A stretch of 64,000 bases of DNA, taken from positions 71,783 through 135,782 of the forward strand of contig QALN01000013.1 in the NCBI GenBank assembly GCA_003150615.1, read 5' to 3'. The translations under genes and the position numbers were made by a program. The notes beneath the pieces are model-generated. The model was given only the letters and a program-made list of their open reading frames with translations, did no database searches and was not told the origin of the DNA. This stretch comes from Flavobacteriales bacterium (lineage in GTDB: Bacteria; Bacteroidota; Bacteroidia; Flavobacteriales; UBA1820). Positions 35,812-43,023 of this stretch are shown here, piece by piece. Every line of letters starts with the position of its first letter. Positions within the stretch are counted from its first letter, which is position 1.

Positions 35812-35946
35812 GTATTCCTATCTATCCATCTCGGACGGATGGGAATAAATATTCTATTCATGAATGCAAATGTAAGCATTTATTAGGATTCTTCAAATAG
35901 CCAAAATTAAATTATACAAAATAAATATAAATTATTGTTATTTCGG

Positions 35947-35976
35947 TTTGTAGCATAAATATTATGGTTATATTCG
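35947..35976 (+). promoter_or_regulatory. Promoter-like TTTG-18-TATATTCG of regulatory unit D
   Basis: TTTG at 35947-35950 and TATATTCG at 35969-35976, one mismatch from TAnnTTTG. The 158 bases between the terminator and this promoter are AT-rich and show nothing else. Confidence 0.55.
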
Positions 35977-35990
35977 CATCATGAAACAAT

Positions 35991-36090
35991 GAATGACGGG
36001 ATCTCACTTCAAGGTCATTCAATGTGTAAGATATTTTTGGCTCATTAGGATTTGTCGAGGTGAGATCCGACATTTCCTTTTGAGCCTATT
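35991..36090 (+). promoter_or_regulatory. Kissing-loop/attenuator leader D
   Basis: Hairpin 1: 35991-35997 pairs perfectly with 36014-36020. Hairpin 2: 36039-36044 pairs with 36081-36086, with inner stems AGGA/TCCT and GTCG/CGAC closing the 10-nt loop AGGTGAGATC (36058-36067). That loop pairs with GATCTCACTT in hairpin-1 loop over 10 bp (one G-U). Hairpin 2 runs into TATTTTTTTA, a full terminator shape, and the ATG is at 36101. Confidence 0.7.
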
Positions 36091-36100
36091 TTTTTATATT

Positions 36101-36400
36101 ATGGATAATCTTGTTTTTATTAATGAATCTAATGATGTGTTGACAGACAGCTTGAGAGTAGCTGTTAAATTTGAGAAGGATCATAGCAAAGTTATAAGAT
36201 CTATAGATGATTTGTTAGAAAAGAGTTATGTTATTGATACTGAATGTAATCCAAAAATGGATTTACATAAAATGTTTTGTTTATGCTATGATGACATACC
36301 TCAACCTAATGGTGGATTTAGAAAATCCAAAAGATATGTAATGAATAGGGATGGATTTACTATACTTGTCATGGGGTTTACTGGTAGCCAAGTGGCATAG
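36101..36400 (+). pseudogene. Truncated Rha-family regulatory protein
   Basis: The 99 residues match the N-terminal half of phage Rha proteins (SLRVAVKFEKDHSKVIRSID, then KRYVMNRDGFTILVMGFTG). Rha proteins normally continue for another 100 or more residues after GFTG; here the frame stops after SQVA. The 3' end overlaps a truncated methyltransferase on the other strand, so a deletion or recombination junction near 36380-36400 probably removed both 3' ends. May still make a short DNA-binding product. Confidence 0.7.
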
Positions 36401-36765
36401 GTGAGAAGATAAGTATCAACTCATGATTCCTTAATGGAGCTTTCTTGGCGTTAAGAAAACCTGTAGGGGTAGTCTTATGCCAAACAAGGTCGTACCGGTA
36501 CCATCCCGCTGGGGCGACCCTCATGATCTCGACCGCCGCCGTGAGGGAACAGGTGACGGCTACCACCCCGTACGGACACAGCATTTTTTTGGATTACCTC
36601 CCACATCGCCTTATAATCAAATCCCTCCTTGTCGTATCTTGCTTGGGTTATCTTATAAGGAGGGTCGGCAAAAACAAATCTTACCTTCCCTACCATATCC
36701 TTGAATACGGACATCGCCATACCCATATCCCCGTTAAACGCCCTTACTTTCCCGTTCATCATCAA
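36378..36765 (-). pseudogene. DNA adenine/cytosine-N4 methyltransferase remnant
   Basis: Translation from 36765 gives an N-terminus with FADPPYKITQARYDKEGFD (motif IV DPPY) up to WEVIQK; a frame change at the seven-base A/T run 36584-36590 is needed to continue with LCPYGVVAVTC, WYRYDLVWHKTTPTGFLNAK and PLRNHELILIF. This is the first half of a phage-type methyltransferase; the C-terminal half is missing at the junction with the Rha remnant. 36766-36930 has no gene. Confidence 0.75.
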
Positions 36766-36930
36766 TCGACAATAGCTATAAAATCTTTTATAATCATAAT
36801 ATAAGCTATTTTTATTTCTTTTATCGTATCATCGCTTAGATGCCTATCCTTTATATGTCTTTCAATATACCGGTTTACTAAATTTTCTATTACGTCCTAT
36901 CCTTGTTGGTGCGCATCGGCACATAGCTCT

Positions 36931-37386
36931 TTATCGGGTATTCTTTTCTTTTATACATCTTCTTCTGTTTTCAAAATTATCATCACCATACTCATAATTA
37001 GGACAAGCTTTGTTGCTTGGACGCCTTACGTATGTTGTTTGTTTCCTATTATGTTTCCTGTTAGGGTTTATATAATGGTCACACACCTGCCAAATAGAAC
37101 AACATACCTTGCCATATCTTTTCGCCCATTCATTATCATGCAGATGTACGCAAGTGCCGCAAGTCGGATTCTTAAGCTTATCCCTGTTGTTATCTATAAT
37201 ATCTTTAATCTTATCGAGAATAACATACATATTCTCAATATCCATATCATTAAATTCATTTGGTACCGGGAGATACATTATCGAGCTTATATCTATATCT
37301 ATTCCCTTTGACTTGTCGTAAGCTGATTTGTACTTCCTTCTCATCAAATCCTTTAATTGATTTACTTTTCTCTCATAAGTCCCCAT
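36931..37386 (-). CDS. Cys-rich hypothetical protein (151 aa)
   Basis: Basic N-terminus (YERKVNQLKDLMRRKYKSA), then a cysteine/histidine cluster from about residue 95 (CGTCVHLHDNEW, CCSIWQVCDHY) and NKACPNYEYG, likely a zinc- or metal-binding module. Located at the left end of the leftward operon; the next gene upstream starts three bases away. Function unknown. Confidence 0.6.
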   Translation of the reverse strand: MGTYERKVNQLKDLMRRKYKSAYDKSKGIDIDISSIMYLPVPNEFNDMDIENMYVILDKIKDIIDNNRDKLKNPTCGTCVHLHDNEWAKRYGKVCCSIWQVCDHYINPNRKHNRKQTTYVRRPSNKACPNYEYGDDNFENRRRCIKEKNTR

Positions 37387-37389
37387 ATT

Positions 37390-37620
37390 TCACTCAGTTT
37401 TCCACCCTTGTTTCTTTAATAGATCCACCATCATCCCCTTTATCTTAGGACTGATAGCCTCGGTAAGTATATCAGCGGCCAAGTTAATAGAGAAGCTTGT
37501 CATTCTGGATTCTCCTATATACTTCTCGCTGGTAATTTCTTTCACATAATCGTGGATATCCTTAATCATCTCATTTTGAGATCTTAGGAGATCAAGTATC
37601 TCATCGAGTTTATCATTCAT
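37390..37620 (-). CDS. Small helical hypothetical protein (76 aa)
   Basis: Begins MNDKLDEILDLLRSQNEMIK, an amphipathic helix. Start 37620 overlaps the 3' end of the 38-aa membrane peptide gene by eight bases; a TTG at 37632 is less likely. No known motif. Confidence 0.55.
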   Translation of the reverse strand: MNDKLDEILDLLRSQNEMIKDIHDYVKEITSEKYIGESRMTSFSINLAADILTEAISPKIKGMMVDLLKKQGWKTE

Positions 37621-37729
37621 TTTTTTTCTCAAATATACCTGACAATAACCAGATAACCACTATCAAAAAGAAACACAACCCAAGCGCCTCATCCGGATAA
37701 TCATGCATCGCCTCTAAAATGTCCCTCAT
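37613..37729 (-). CDS. Single-pass membrane micropeptide (38 aa)
   Basis: ATG at 37729 overlaps the TGA of the exonuclease gene (ATGA). Residues about 16-33 (GLCFFLIVVIWLLSGIF) form one transmembrane helix between an acidic N-terminus and a KKNE tail. Small membrane peptides of this type are common in phage early operons; function unknown. Confidence 0.55.
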   Translation of the reverse strand: MRDILEAMHDYPDEALGLCFFLIVVIWLLSGIFEKKNE

Positions 37730-38340
37730 AGCTTAATGTCCATTTTGCCAATTATACGATAGAAAATATCCCTAGTCAGCTCAATATCATAAGTAGCGTC
37801 ATGGAGCTTATTCTCGTCGATCTCAATGCCCATGGTTTTGGCTACGGTCATCAACTTAAAGTTCTCCATATCGTTTCTTACACCCATCAGGAACGGTGTC
37901 ACCATAACATATACATCCATACAGTTAGGATAGAACCATGATCCGAAATACTTATCCCCACATTGCTTGAATAAAGCCCGTAGGAAGCTGTTATCGAATC
38001 CAGCGTTGTTATACCCCACTAAATACATTTTATCCCTCTTGTCGAACTTATTCACGTATTTGGATAATATACCAACTAACTGCCTATACCCTTCTTCCAT
38101 AGGCTGATACGACTGCACTTGCTCCAAGGTAACGCCAGCCACGTCCAGCGCCTCCTGCTCTATCGTGGCGGCAGGGTTCGGGGCTAGGCGGATGTCGAAC
38201 CTCTCAGCCTCCTGCCCGTCGATATCCACGATCCCTCCTATTTGGTGTATCCCGTTTCTCCAGAACTTAACCCCGGTTGTCTCTAAATCGAAAAATAGTA
38301 ATTTACTGGTCATATTTTGTATATCTTTTAAATTATCCAT
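37726..38340 (-). CDS. DnaQ-like 3'-5' exonuclease (204 aa)
   Basis: ExoI motif FFDLETTG (D18, E20), ExoII region NNAGFDNSFLRALF, ExoIII HDATYDIELT. This is the DEDD family, which degrades DNA or RNA from the 3' end and acts in proofreading, recombination or host nucleic-acid turnover. Start chosen at ATG 38340; 38313 is an alternative. It is a stand-alone exonuclease; no polymerase gene is in the window. Confidence 0.85.
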   Translation of the reverse strand: MDNLKDIQNMTSKLLFFDLETTGVKFWRNGIHQIGGIVDIDGQEAERFDIRLAPNPAATIEQEALDVAGVTLEQVQSYQPMEEGYRQLVGILSKYVNKFDKRDKMYLVGYNNAGFDNSFLRALFKQCGDKYFGSWFYPNCMDVYVMVTPFLMGVRNDMENFKLMTVAKTMGIEIDENKLHDATYDIELTRDIFYRIIGKMDIKL

Positions 38341-38557
38341 GATTTGAACAATTAAACGCCAACCATCCACTTACAACTCCCATCGCAAAAATAAACAAAA
38401 TCATAAGTGATAACAGCGCCCAATCTTCTGTATTTAGTTTATTGCTCTCCTTCTTTTCAACATTGAAATCGAAATCAAATGTCGTATTATTAGCTATCTT
38501 CCCATCAATGCCTTTGTTATTTAAATGGAGTTTCTTTTTGATTTTTCTTTTATTCAT
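38333..38557 (-). CDS. Tail-anchored membrane protein 1 (74 aa)
   Basis: Lys-rich N-terminus, FDFDFNVEKK motif, then one C-terminal membrane helix (ALLSLMILFIFAMGVVSGWL). The last 27 residues are closely similar to those of the next gene upstream (38590-38985), so the two arose by duplication. Function unknown. Confidence 0.65.
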   Translation of the reverse strand: MNKRKIKKKLHLNNKGIDGKIANNTTFDFDFNVEKKESNKLNTEDWALLSLMILFIFAMGVVSGWLAFNCSNHG

Positions 38558-38589
38558 GTTTTATGTCTTTTAAATTACCCATAATTCAA

Positions 38590-38985
38590 TCAATTAAATG
38601 CCAACCATCCACCTGCAAATCCCATTGCGAAAATAGATAAGATTATAGATGTGAATAATATCCAATCTTTTGCGCTTAGCTCATTATTATCTCTCTTTAT
38701 TTTCTCAAGATAATCATATATAGCTGTATAAACAGCATGGTGAATATTCTTGTCTCTAGCCCTTACGATATTATCATATTCATTATATCCTAGATTATAG
38801 GTGGCGCTTTCGATCCTCATATTCCCCGTAACCTTTTTATTTACATCGAAATCGAAACTAACCACTATATCGGTGGTTAGAGCGCTGGCGATTTTGCTTT
38901 TTATCTCATCATTACTGAGATTAGCATCGTACACTAATCGCTCATAGTCTTTATCGTCAAGAATTATCTGTTTTTTAATATTCAT
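38590..38985 (-). CDS. Tail-anchored membrane protein 2 (131 aa)
   Basis: Start chosen at ATG 38985 (MNIKKQIILDDKDYERLV), overlapping the previous stop; an upstream ATG at 39030 gives a Cys-rich stretch that looks non-coding. Contains a FDFDVNKKV element and ends in a membrane helix (DWILFTSIILSIFAMGFAGG) paralogous to 38333-38557. Confidence 0.65.
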   Translation of the reverse strand: MNIKKQIILDDKDYERLVYDANLSNDEIKSKIASALTTDIVVSFDFDVNKKVTGNMRIESATYNLGYNEYDNIVRARDKNIHHAVYTAIYDYLEKIKRDNNELSAKDWILFTSIILSIFAMGFAGGWLAFN

Positions 38986-39191
38986 ATCCCTAATATTTCT
39001 GCTACATAAACAAATCCATAACATATACAATTATCAGCATCATGCTCCCCATAATCAACATGCCAAATAACAGCGCATGGGAAATAGAGTGGCATATCCT
39101 CAGCCATAGGATTCTCTTTGAGGTCATCAATGTTTATCTTCTCCCTCCACCTCCACAGGTCTTGGATGTCGTTCAAAATTAATTTCTCCAT
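38982..39191 (-). CDS. Hypothetical protein (69 aa)
   Basis: Short acidic protein with HVDYGEHDADNCICYG; no motif recognised. Its 5' part overlaps the TnpB-remnant frame. Confidence 0.5.
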   Translation of the reverse strand: MEKLILNDIQDLWRWREKINIDDLKENPMAEDMPLYFPCAVIWHVDYGEHDADNCICYGFVYVAEILGI

Positions 39192-39372
39192 AATTATGAC
39201 GGATATTAGATGTTATTAATTCAATAGCCAAGCTGATCATAGCTCCCGCTTCAGTAAGTTGATTCATTTGGGCGTACATTCTATGCTCTGCGCTACGACA
39301 TCCGAAGGTCTTGGAAAATAGTATTTCCTGAGACCTGTTAGGATATATGCGATATTTGAATGCCTTTATCAT
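39127..39372 (-). mobile_element. IS200/IS605 TnpB N-terminal fragment fused to a phage frame
   Basis: The first 25 residues (MIKAFKYRIYPNRSQEILFS plus KTFGC) are the characteristic N-terminal helix-turn-helix start of TnpB/OrfB. The similarity stops there and the frame continues with unrelated sequence (HRMYAQMNQLTEAGAMI). No RuvC catalytic region is present. It looks like a scar left by an insertion and deletion. Confidence 0.7.
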
Positions 39373-39432
39373 TCTACTAATATAGTGATTATTCTATTGA
39401 TTTACAATATAATTCTATGGAATTTATGAAAT

Positions 39433-39630
39433 TTAATTATACTCTATCCCGGATAGATGGTATTTCTCGTTGTCTATCTCCACCTCTCCTTCTTCTATAG
39501 CTCTCAACAACTTCCAATCTATCTTTACATCAGTTTGACGATTTTTTACCTTTACATAGGCATATCCGCCATAATGAGAGCCCAGCGTCCTCATCGTAAG
39601 CTCATTGACTTTTTGTTTGTTTTCATCCAT
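39433..39630 (-). CDS. Hypothetical protein (65 aa)
   Basis: Starts MDENKQKVNELTMRTLG at 39630; an upstream frame extension encodes a leader-like hydrophobic stretch but starts before the promoter. Beta-rich, no motif. The 20 nt before its start are repeated before the gene at 58278. Confidence 0.6.
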   Translation of the reverse strand: MDENKQKVNELTMRTLGSHYGGYAYVKVKNRQTDVKIDWKLLRAIEEGEVEIDNEKYHLSGIEYN

Positions 39631-39655
39631 AATAATCTGGTTTTTAATGTTGATA

Positions 39656-39663
39656 CAAAGATA
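39656..39663 (-). promoter_or_regulatory. Minus-strand promoter-like TATCTTTG
   Basis: TATCTTTG on the minus strand 26 nt before the start at 39630. No well-spaced -33 element is evident. Confidence 0.5.
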
Positions 39664-39744
39664 CGATTTAAACAAAAATAAAAGCATGAATAATATTAAA
39701 ATAATATTAATCATGCTTAAATATAAATATATCCCTTCTAATTA

Positions 39745-39954
39745 TCACGGATATACGTATTCGTACTCATCTGGAGGGGATGTCTTATATTCAACATCGC
39801 ACTCCATATTGGTGTAATAGTTATCCCCCTTTCTGTATACTAACGCTACCTTGCAGTCGTATTCCAAACTGTATCCTATAAGAGGGACATTAGCCATAGG
39901 CGGATTATCCTCTGTTTTGTATCTTATCCTTAGTATCTGTTTCATATAATCCAC
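39745..39954 (-). CDS. Hypothetical protein (69 aa)
   Basis: Beta-rich small protein with Tyr-rich C-terminus (PPDEYEYVYP). Overlaps the 3' end of the next gene upstream by 50 bases. ATG 39945 is an alternative start. Not recognised. Confidence 0.5.
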   Translation of the reverse strand: MDYMKQILRIRYKTEDNPPMANVPLIGYSLEYDCKVALVYRKGDNYYTNMECDVEYKTSPPDEYEYVYP

Positions 39955-40318
39955 ATTTAATCAAATCTATCATCAATGAGAATAATGCGTCTATAAGAAG
40001 TTTTTCGTTACTCCAATGTACGGAGATATCGTCCTCATCCATATACGACACGAACCACTTGTCTTCAAATTTATAGCACTCTAACGTATAACCCTTTATC
40101 TCGGCTGGGAGTAAGCTCAATAACGTCCCTACATCCCAAACCGGGTCGGATATATCCGGGGCAACGGCCTCGATCAGTCCTATACGACCAGCGTCATCCT
40201 CCATAGAATGCAATGAGTCAAGGTACTTGTCTCTGAATCCGATGGCGGTGGAGATAGGGAGGCCGGCCTCAACCAGCACTCTCCCCTATTCTTTTGTGGT
40301 GAATATCCTTTCTTTCAT
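39905..40318 (-). pseudogene. Conserved phage hypothetical protein with in-frame amber near its start
   Basis: From ATG 40318 the frame reads MKERIFTTKE, then TAG (40288-40286), then GRVLVEAGLPISTAIGF and 120 further residues. The pre-stop and post-stop parts join smoothly, and I recall related phage proteins starting with a similar FTTKEQ stretch, so the TAG probably replaces a Gln codon. The ATG overlaps the TAG stop of the upstream methyltransferase gene, showing TAG is a normal stop here. Alternative: translation from GTG 40279. Confidence 0.6.
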
Positions 40319-40831
40319 CTAACCCTTGATCTTTTTCTCTACAGTAACAATCGTATCATTATGCCATCCCCCATGAGCCACTAGAAGAATCTCCTGCTGC
40401 TCGAAACCAAGCCCTGCCCCTATACCGCCGGAGTTCCACGCGCAGGTAATGACCACCCCGCCCTTCTTGGTAATCCTAGCTATCTCCTTCTTCTGTTTAG
40501 CCCAATAACTGGATTGTGTTGTTTGCATATTAACAGATTCTCCAAGCCTTTTATATGACTCGGACACCTGTCTAGCAGAATATGGTGGATCATATAATAC
40601 CATATCAGCTATATTATCATCAAGATGACACAAGAAGTCCGTGGCGTCTTTATGATACATAGCCTTAGTCTCAGGATCAAGATCGTTGGTTATCGTCCCT
40701 ATATCGCTGTTTCTGGCGAATGGATCCACTATAACCATTCCGTCTTTTTTATATCTATCTATAAGTTCTCTTATCGGTTTTATGCTGAATGTCTCGCTGT
40801 TCGGCATCGACCATGTCTTGTTTATAATCAT
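40319..40831 (-). CDS. DNA adenine methyltransferase-like protein (170 aa)
   Basis: Motif VDPFARNSDIGTIT and catalytic motif IV YDPPYSARQVSESYKRL are present, with GGVVITCAWNSGGIG near the C-terminus. Shorter than typical enzymes (170 aa), as in small phage methylases. Probable role: protection of phage DNA from restriction. Close to the C5-methyltransferase gene. Confidence 0.75.
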   Translation of the reverse strand: MIINKTWSMPNSETFSIKPIRELIDRYKKDGMVIVDPFARNSDIGTITNDLDPETKAMYHKDATDFLCHLDDNIADMVLYDPPYSARQVSESYKRLGESVNMQTTQSSYWAKQKKEIARITKKGGVVITCAWNSGGIGAGLGFEQQEILLVAHGGWHNDTIVTVEKKIKG

Positions 40832-40855
40832 ATCGTTGTAATAGTGTTTTAAATT

Positions 40856-41794
40856 CTACCTACACTCTATGCCTTTTAGCAAATGGGCTATCACATCCAC
40901 CGTCCATCCGTTACCTGTTAAAGACATGGCCGTATTCGGGGCTATCCCATCAAGGTAATCATCCGGCAATGTCTGTAGCCTACACATCTCCACAGGAGTC
41001 AGGTATCTGAACTTATCTTTCAGGTCAAAGGCGTTCAGATATCTTCCGGGCGGTAATGATGATATCACGTTATCTTTCATGACTGTTGTAAGGCAATTAC
41101 TTTTCTTAATAGAGGTAGTATTCTTGTCTTTTCTTACTTCCAGACATTGCGTTATTTTCACGTTCTTGTCATAGTCCTTTCGGTGTCCGTTGCTATCTAT
41201 TCTTCGACCAACGATAGTTGATATATAACGTCCTCTTATGGTCCCAGATTTCCATCCTTTATCATTCTCTAAAACATCATCTAACGATATATGTTTGTCT
41301 TTCGGCATTTCTACTGGCCAATTACACCAATAAAGACGATGCCGGGTCTGCGCCGATACCAAGGCGCTATCGATCTCCACCGGCTCTACGCCCAGCTCCT
41401 CCGTTATCACTCGGCGATGCTCGTCCCGCATCCGGACGTTCTCTCCCAAGAACAGGATCTTTCCTTTGGTCTCCTTCTTTAAATGCTTTACTATGTCTGA
41501 GAAACAAAAGAACAGTCTTCCACGAGAGTCCATAAATCCCTTGCCTTTACCGGAACTAGAGAAGCTTTGGCAACAGAATCCTCCCATGACCAGATCTATA
41601 TCTTTCCATGGGATATCCCATGTTCTCCAATTATTGACATCTCCTAACTGGATGATATTCGGAAAATGTTTTTGACTTACTTTTATACATGTCTTATCTA
41701 TTTCTGATGCATAATAAGCCCCAATAGGGATACCGGCTCTCCGTAACGCTAGATATCCACATGATATCCCATCAAATAATGATAATATATTCAT
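40856..41794 (-). CDS. DNA cytosine-5 methyltransferase (312 aa)
   Basis: Motif I LSLFDGISCGYLALRRAGI, motif IV GGFCCQSFSSSGKGKGF with the catalytic Cys, motif VI GENVRM, motif VIII QTRHRLYW and a C-terminal ALTGNGWTVDV-like motif X (MSLTGNGWTVDVIAHLL). The usual PPCQ or SPCQ of motif IV reads CCQ, with the nucleophile retained. Start overlaps the previous stop by four bases. Likely anti-restriction. Confidence 0.9.
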   Translation of the reverse strand: MNILSLFDGISCGYLALRRAGIPIGAYYASEIDKTCIKVSQKHFPNIIQLGDVNNWRTWDIPWKDIDLVMGGFCCQSFSSSGKGKGFMDSRGRLFFCFSDIVKHLKKETKGKILFLGENVRMRDEHRRVITEELGVEPVEIDSALVSAQTRHRLYWCNWPVEMPKDKHISLDDVLENDKGWKSGTIRGRYISTIVGRRIDSNGHRKDYDKNVKITQCLEVRKDKNTTSIKKSNCLTTVMKDNVISSLPPGRYLNAFDLKDKFRYLTPVEMCRLQTLPDDYLDGIAPNTAMSLTGNGWTVDVIAHLLKGIECR

Positions 41795-42177
41795 GACCTG
41801 AAAATTTCCCTTTCGGCTATCTGCATGATAGATTTATGTATACCCAGCAAGACATCAACCAATTTAATGCCAAAATTTTCTCCCCTCTTAACGAATGTCC
41901 ATTTACCATATATGATTCCATGTATCATATTCTGTATTACTTCCTTGCTGTCTGTCAAGAATACTTGGTAATAGACACTTTTGGTATAATCAAAATCCTC
42001 CCCATGATCATTTGCCGGTCTTAATATCATTACAGCCGAAGAGCATCCATGAACGAATCCGTGTATCTCAAGGCATTCCTCGAACTCATAATTATCACGT
42101 TCCTCGTCATGATCATCTTTAACCCACTTACATGGTTTTCCATCTTTAAATGGGATTCTTAACTGTTTCTTTGTCAT
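41791..42177 (-). CDS. Hypothetical protein (128 aa)
   Basis: Basic start (MTKKQLRIPFKDGKPCKWVK) then an acidic alpha/beta body; no motif. ATGA overlap with the C5-methyltransferase suggests coupled expression. Confidence 0.55.
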   Translation of the reverse strand: MTKKQLRIPFKDGKPCKWVKDDHDEERDNYEFEECLEIHGFVHGCSSAVMILRPANDHGEDFDYTKSVYYQVFLTDSKEVIQNMIHGIIYGKWTFVKRGENFGIKLVDVLLGIHKSIMQIAEREIFRS

Positions 42178-42186
42178 AATTGTTTT

Positions 42187-42688
42187 TTATATTAATTGTG
42201 ATATTACTCTAATAGCATAGAAGGAAACGCCCTTTCTCTCATCATTTGGATAAAACTCATTCCCATTATAAGTCACTAACCATGCTTTCTCATAATTATA
42301 TTGAGTGCTAGTCCAATAACTTGTAGCGCCTTTGTCTATATCTAATCCATCGATAAGAGACATGCATTTGTTAATCTCATCTAAATTATTTATGATCTCC
42401 ATCCATTCTCCCACTGATGCCAGATATCCCATTTGCCCGTTCTTGAATTGAGTAACAGTACATTCATAAGCGGCACTAGCATGCGTATATTCCGCGATAC
42501 TTTGTGTGTTTTGAAATCCATTAAAATCTTTTTTGGCTTCATTACTTGATGTTATTGTAGTTACTCCTTGGATCAATCCAGTCGTATTAGACCAGCTTCG
42601 ATTCTTAAGCTCAATACCTGAAATAACGAAGCTGCTGTTGTCGCTTATCAACGCCACTCCTACGGCCTCATTTCTCCACGAATATCAT
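42187..42688 (-). pseudogene. Lectin-like (DUF1566-type) protein with disturbed 5' end
   Basis: The body contains ALISDNSSFVISGIELKN and the C-terminal YWTSTQYNYEKAWLV and YAIRVISQL segments, like the lectin protein at 27390. The good frame opens only from a GTG at 42657. An ATG at 42688 overlapping the previous stop would give MIFVE and join NEAVGVALIS if one A of the AAA at 42671-42673 were lost. Codons lack the NNC bias of the 27390 gene. Odd location for an adhesin in the early region. Confidence 0.5.
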
Positions 42689-43017
42689 GCTTTCAATATT
42701 TTATCGATACAATTAAATTCATCTTTCATCCTGATCTTTATGCCCCCATATGATAATTCCTTATGAGCTGTGACAAAATAATCAACCGCATCTTCATCTA
42801 ATAAACTATGCGGACACCTTTCCCATACAGGACTTTGATCTAGATGATCCCATGTAGCTACAAGTAACCTATTCTTGTCATTATCAATAGCTATTTTATA
42901 TGTCCCTATAGTAGCCTTACGTTTAATGATCGCTCCATTTAACATCTGCTTCTTAGCCCAGCTCCATGAACCTCTCAACCCAAATGTCCTTATAACCCAG
43001 TCATTTATCTTCTTCAT
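42685..43017 (-). CDS. Small protein, possibly Tad2/DUF2829-like (110 aa)
   Basis: N-terminus WVIRTFGLRGSWSWAKKQM followed by LNGAIIKRK and a beta-rich part resembles the 'large-loop, small basic' pattern of DUF2829 (Tad2, anti-Thoeris) proteins and a common Bacteroides phage hypothetical. The similarity is by eye only and weak. Located with methyltransferases and other likely anti-host genes. Confidence 0.4.
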   Translation of the reverse strand: MKKINDWVIRTFGLRGSWSWAKKQMLNGAIIKRKATIGTYKIAIDNDKNRLLVATWDHLDQSPVWERCPHSLLDEDAVDYFVTAHKELSYGGIKIRMKDEFNCIDKILKA

Positions 43018-43023
43018 TTCAAG

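Noticed and set aside
35993..36100. Upstream extension of the Rha gene starting at 35993
   Set aside because: It would translate through both leader hairpins; ATG 36101 gives the normal Rha N-terminus.
42187..42657. Second DGR target in the early-region lectin gene
   Set aside because: C-terminal codons do not show the NNC bias seen at 28287-28386.
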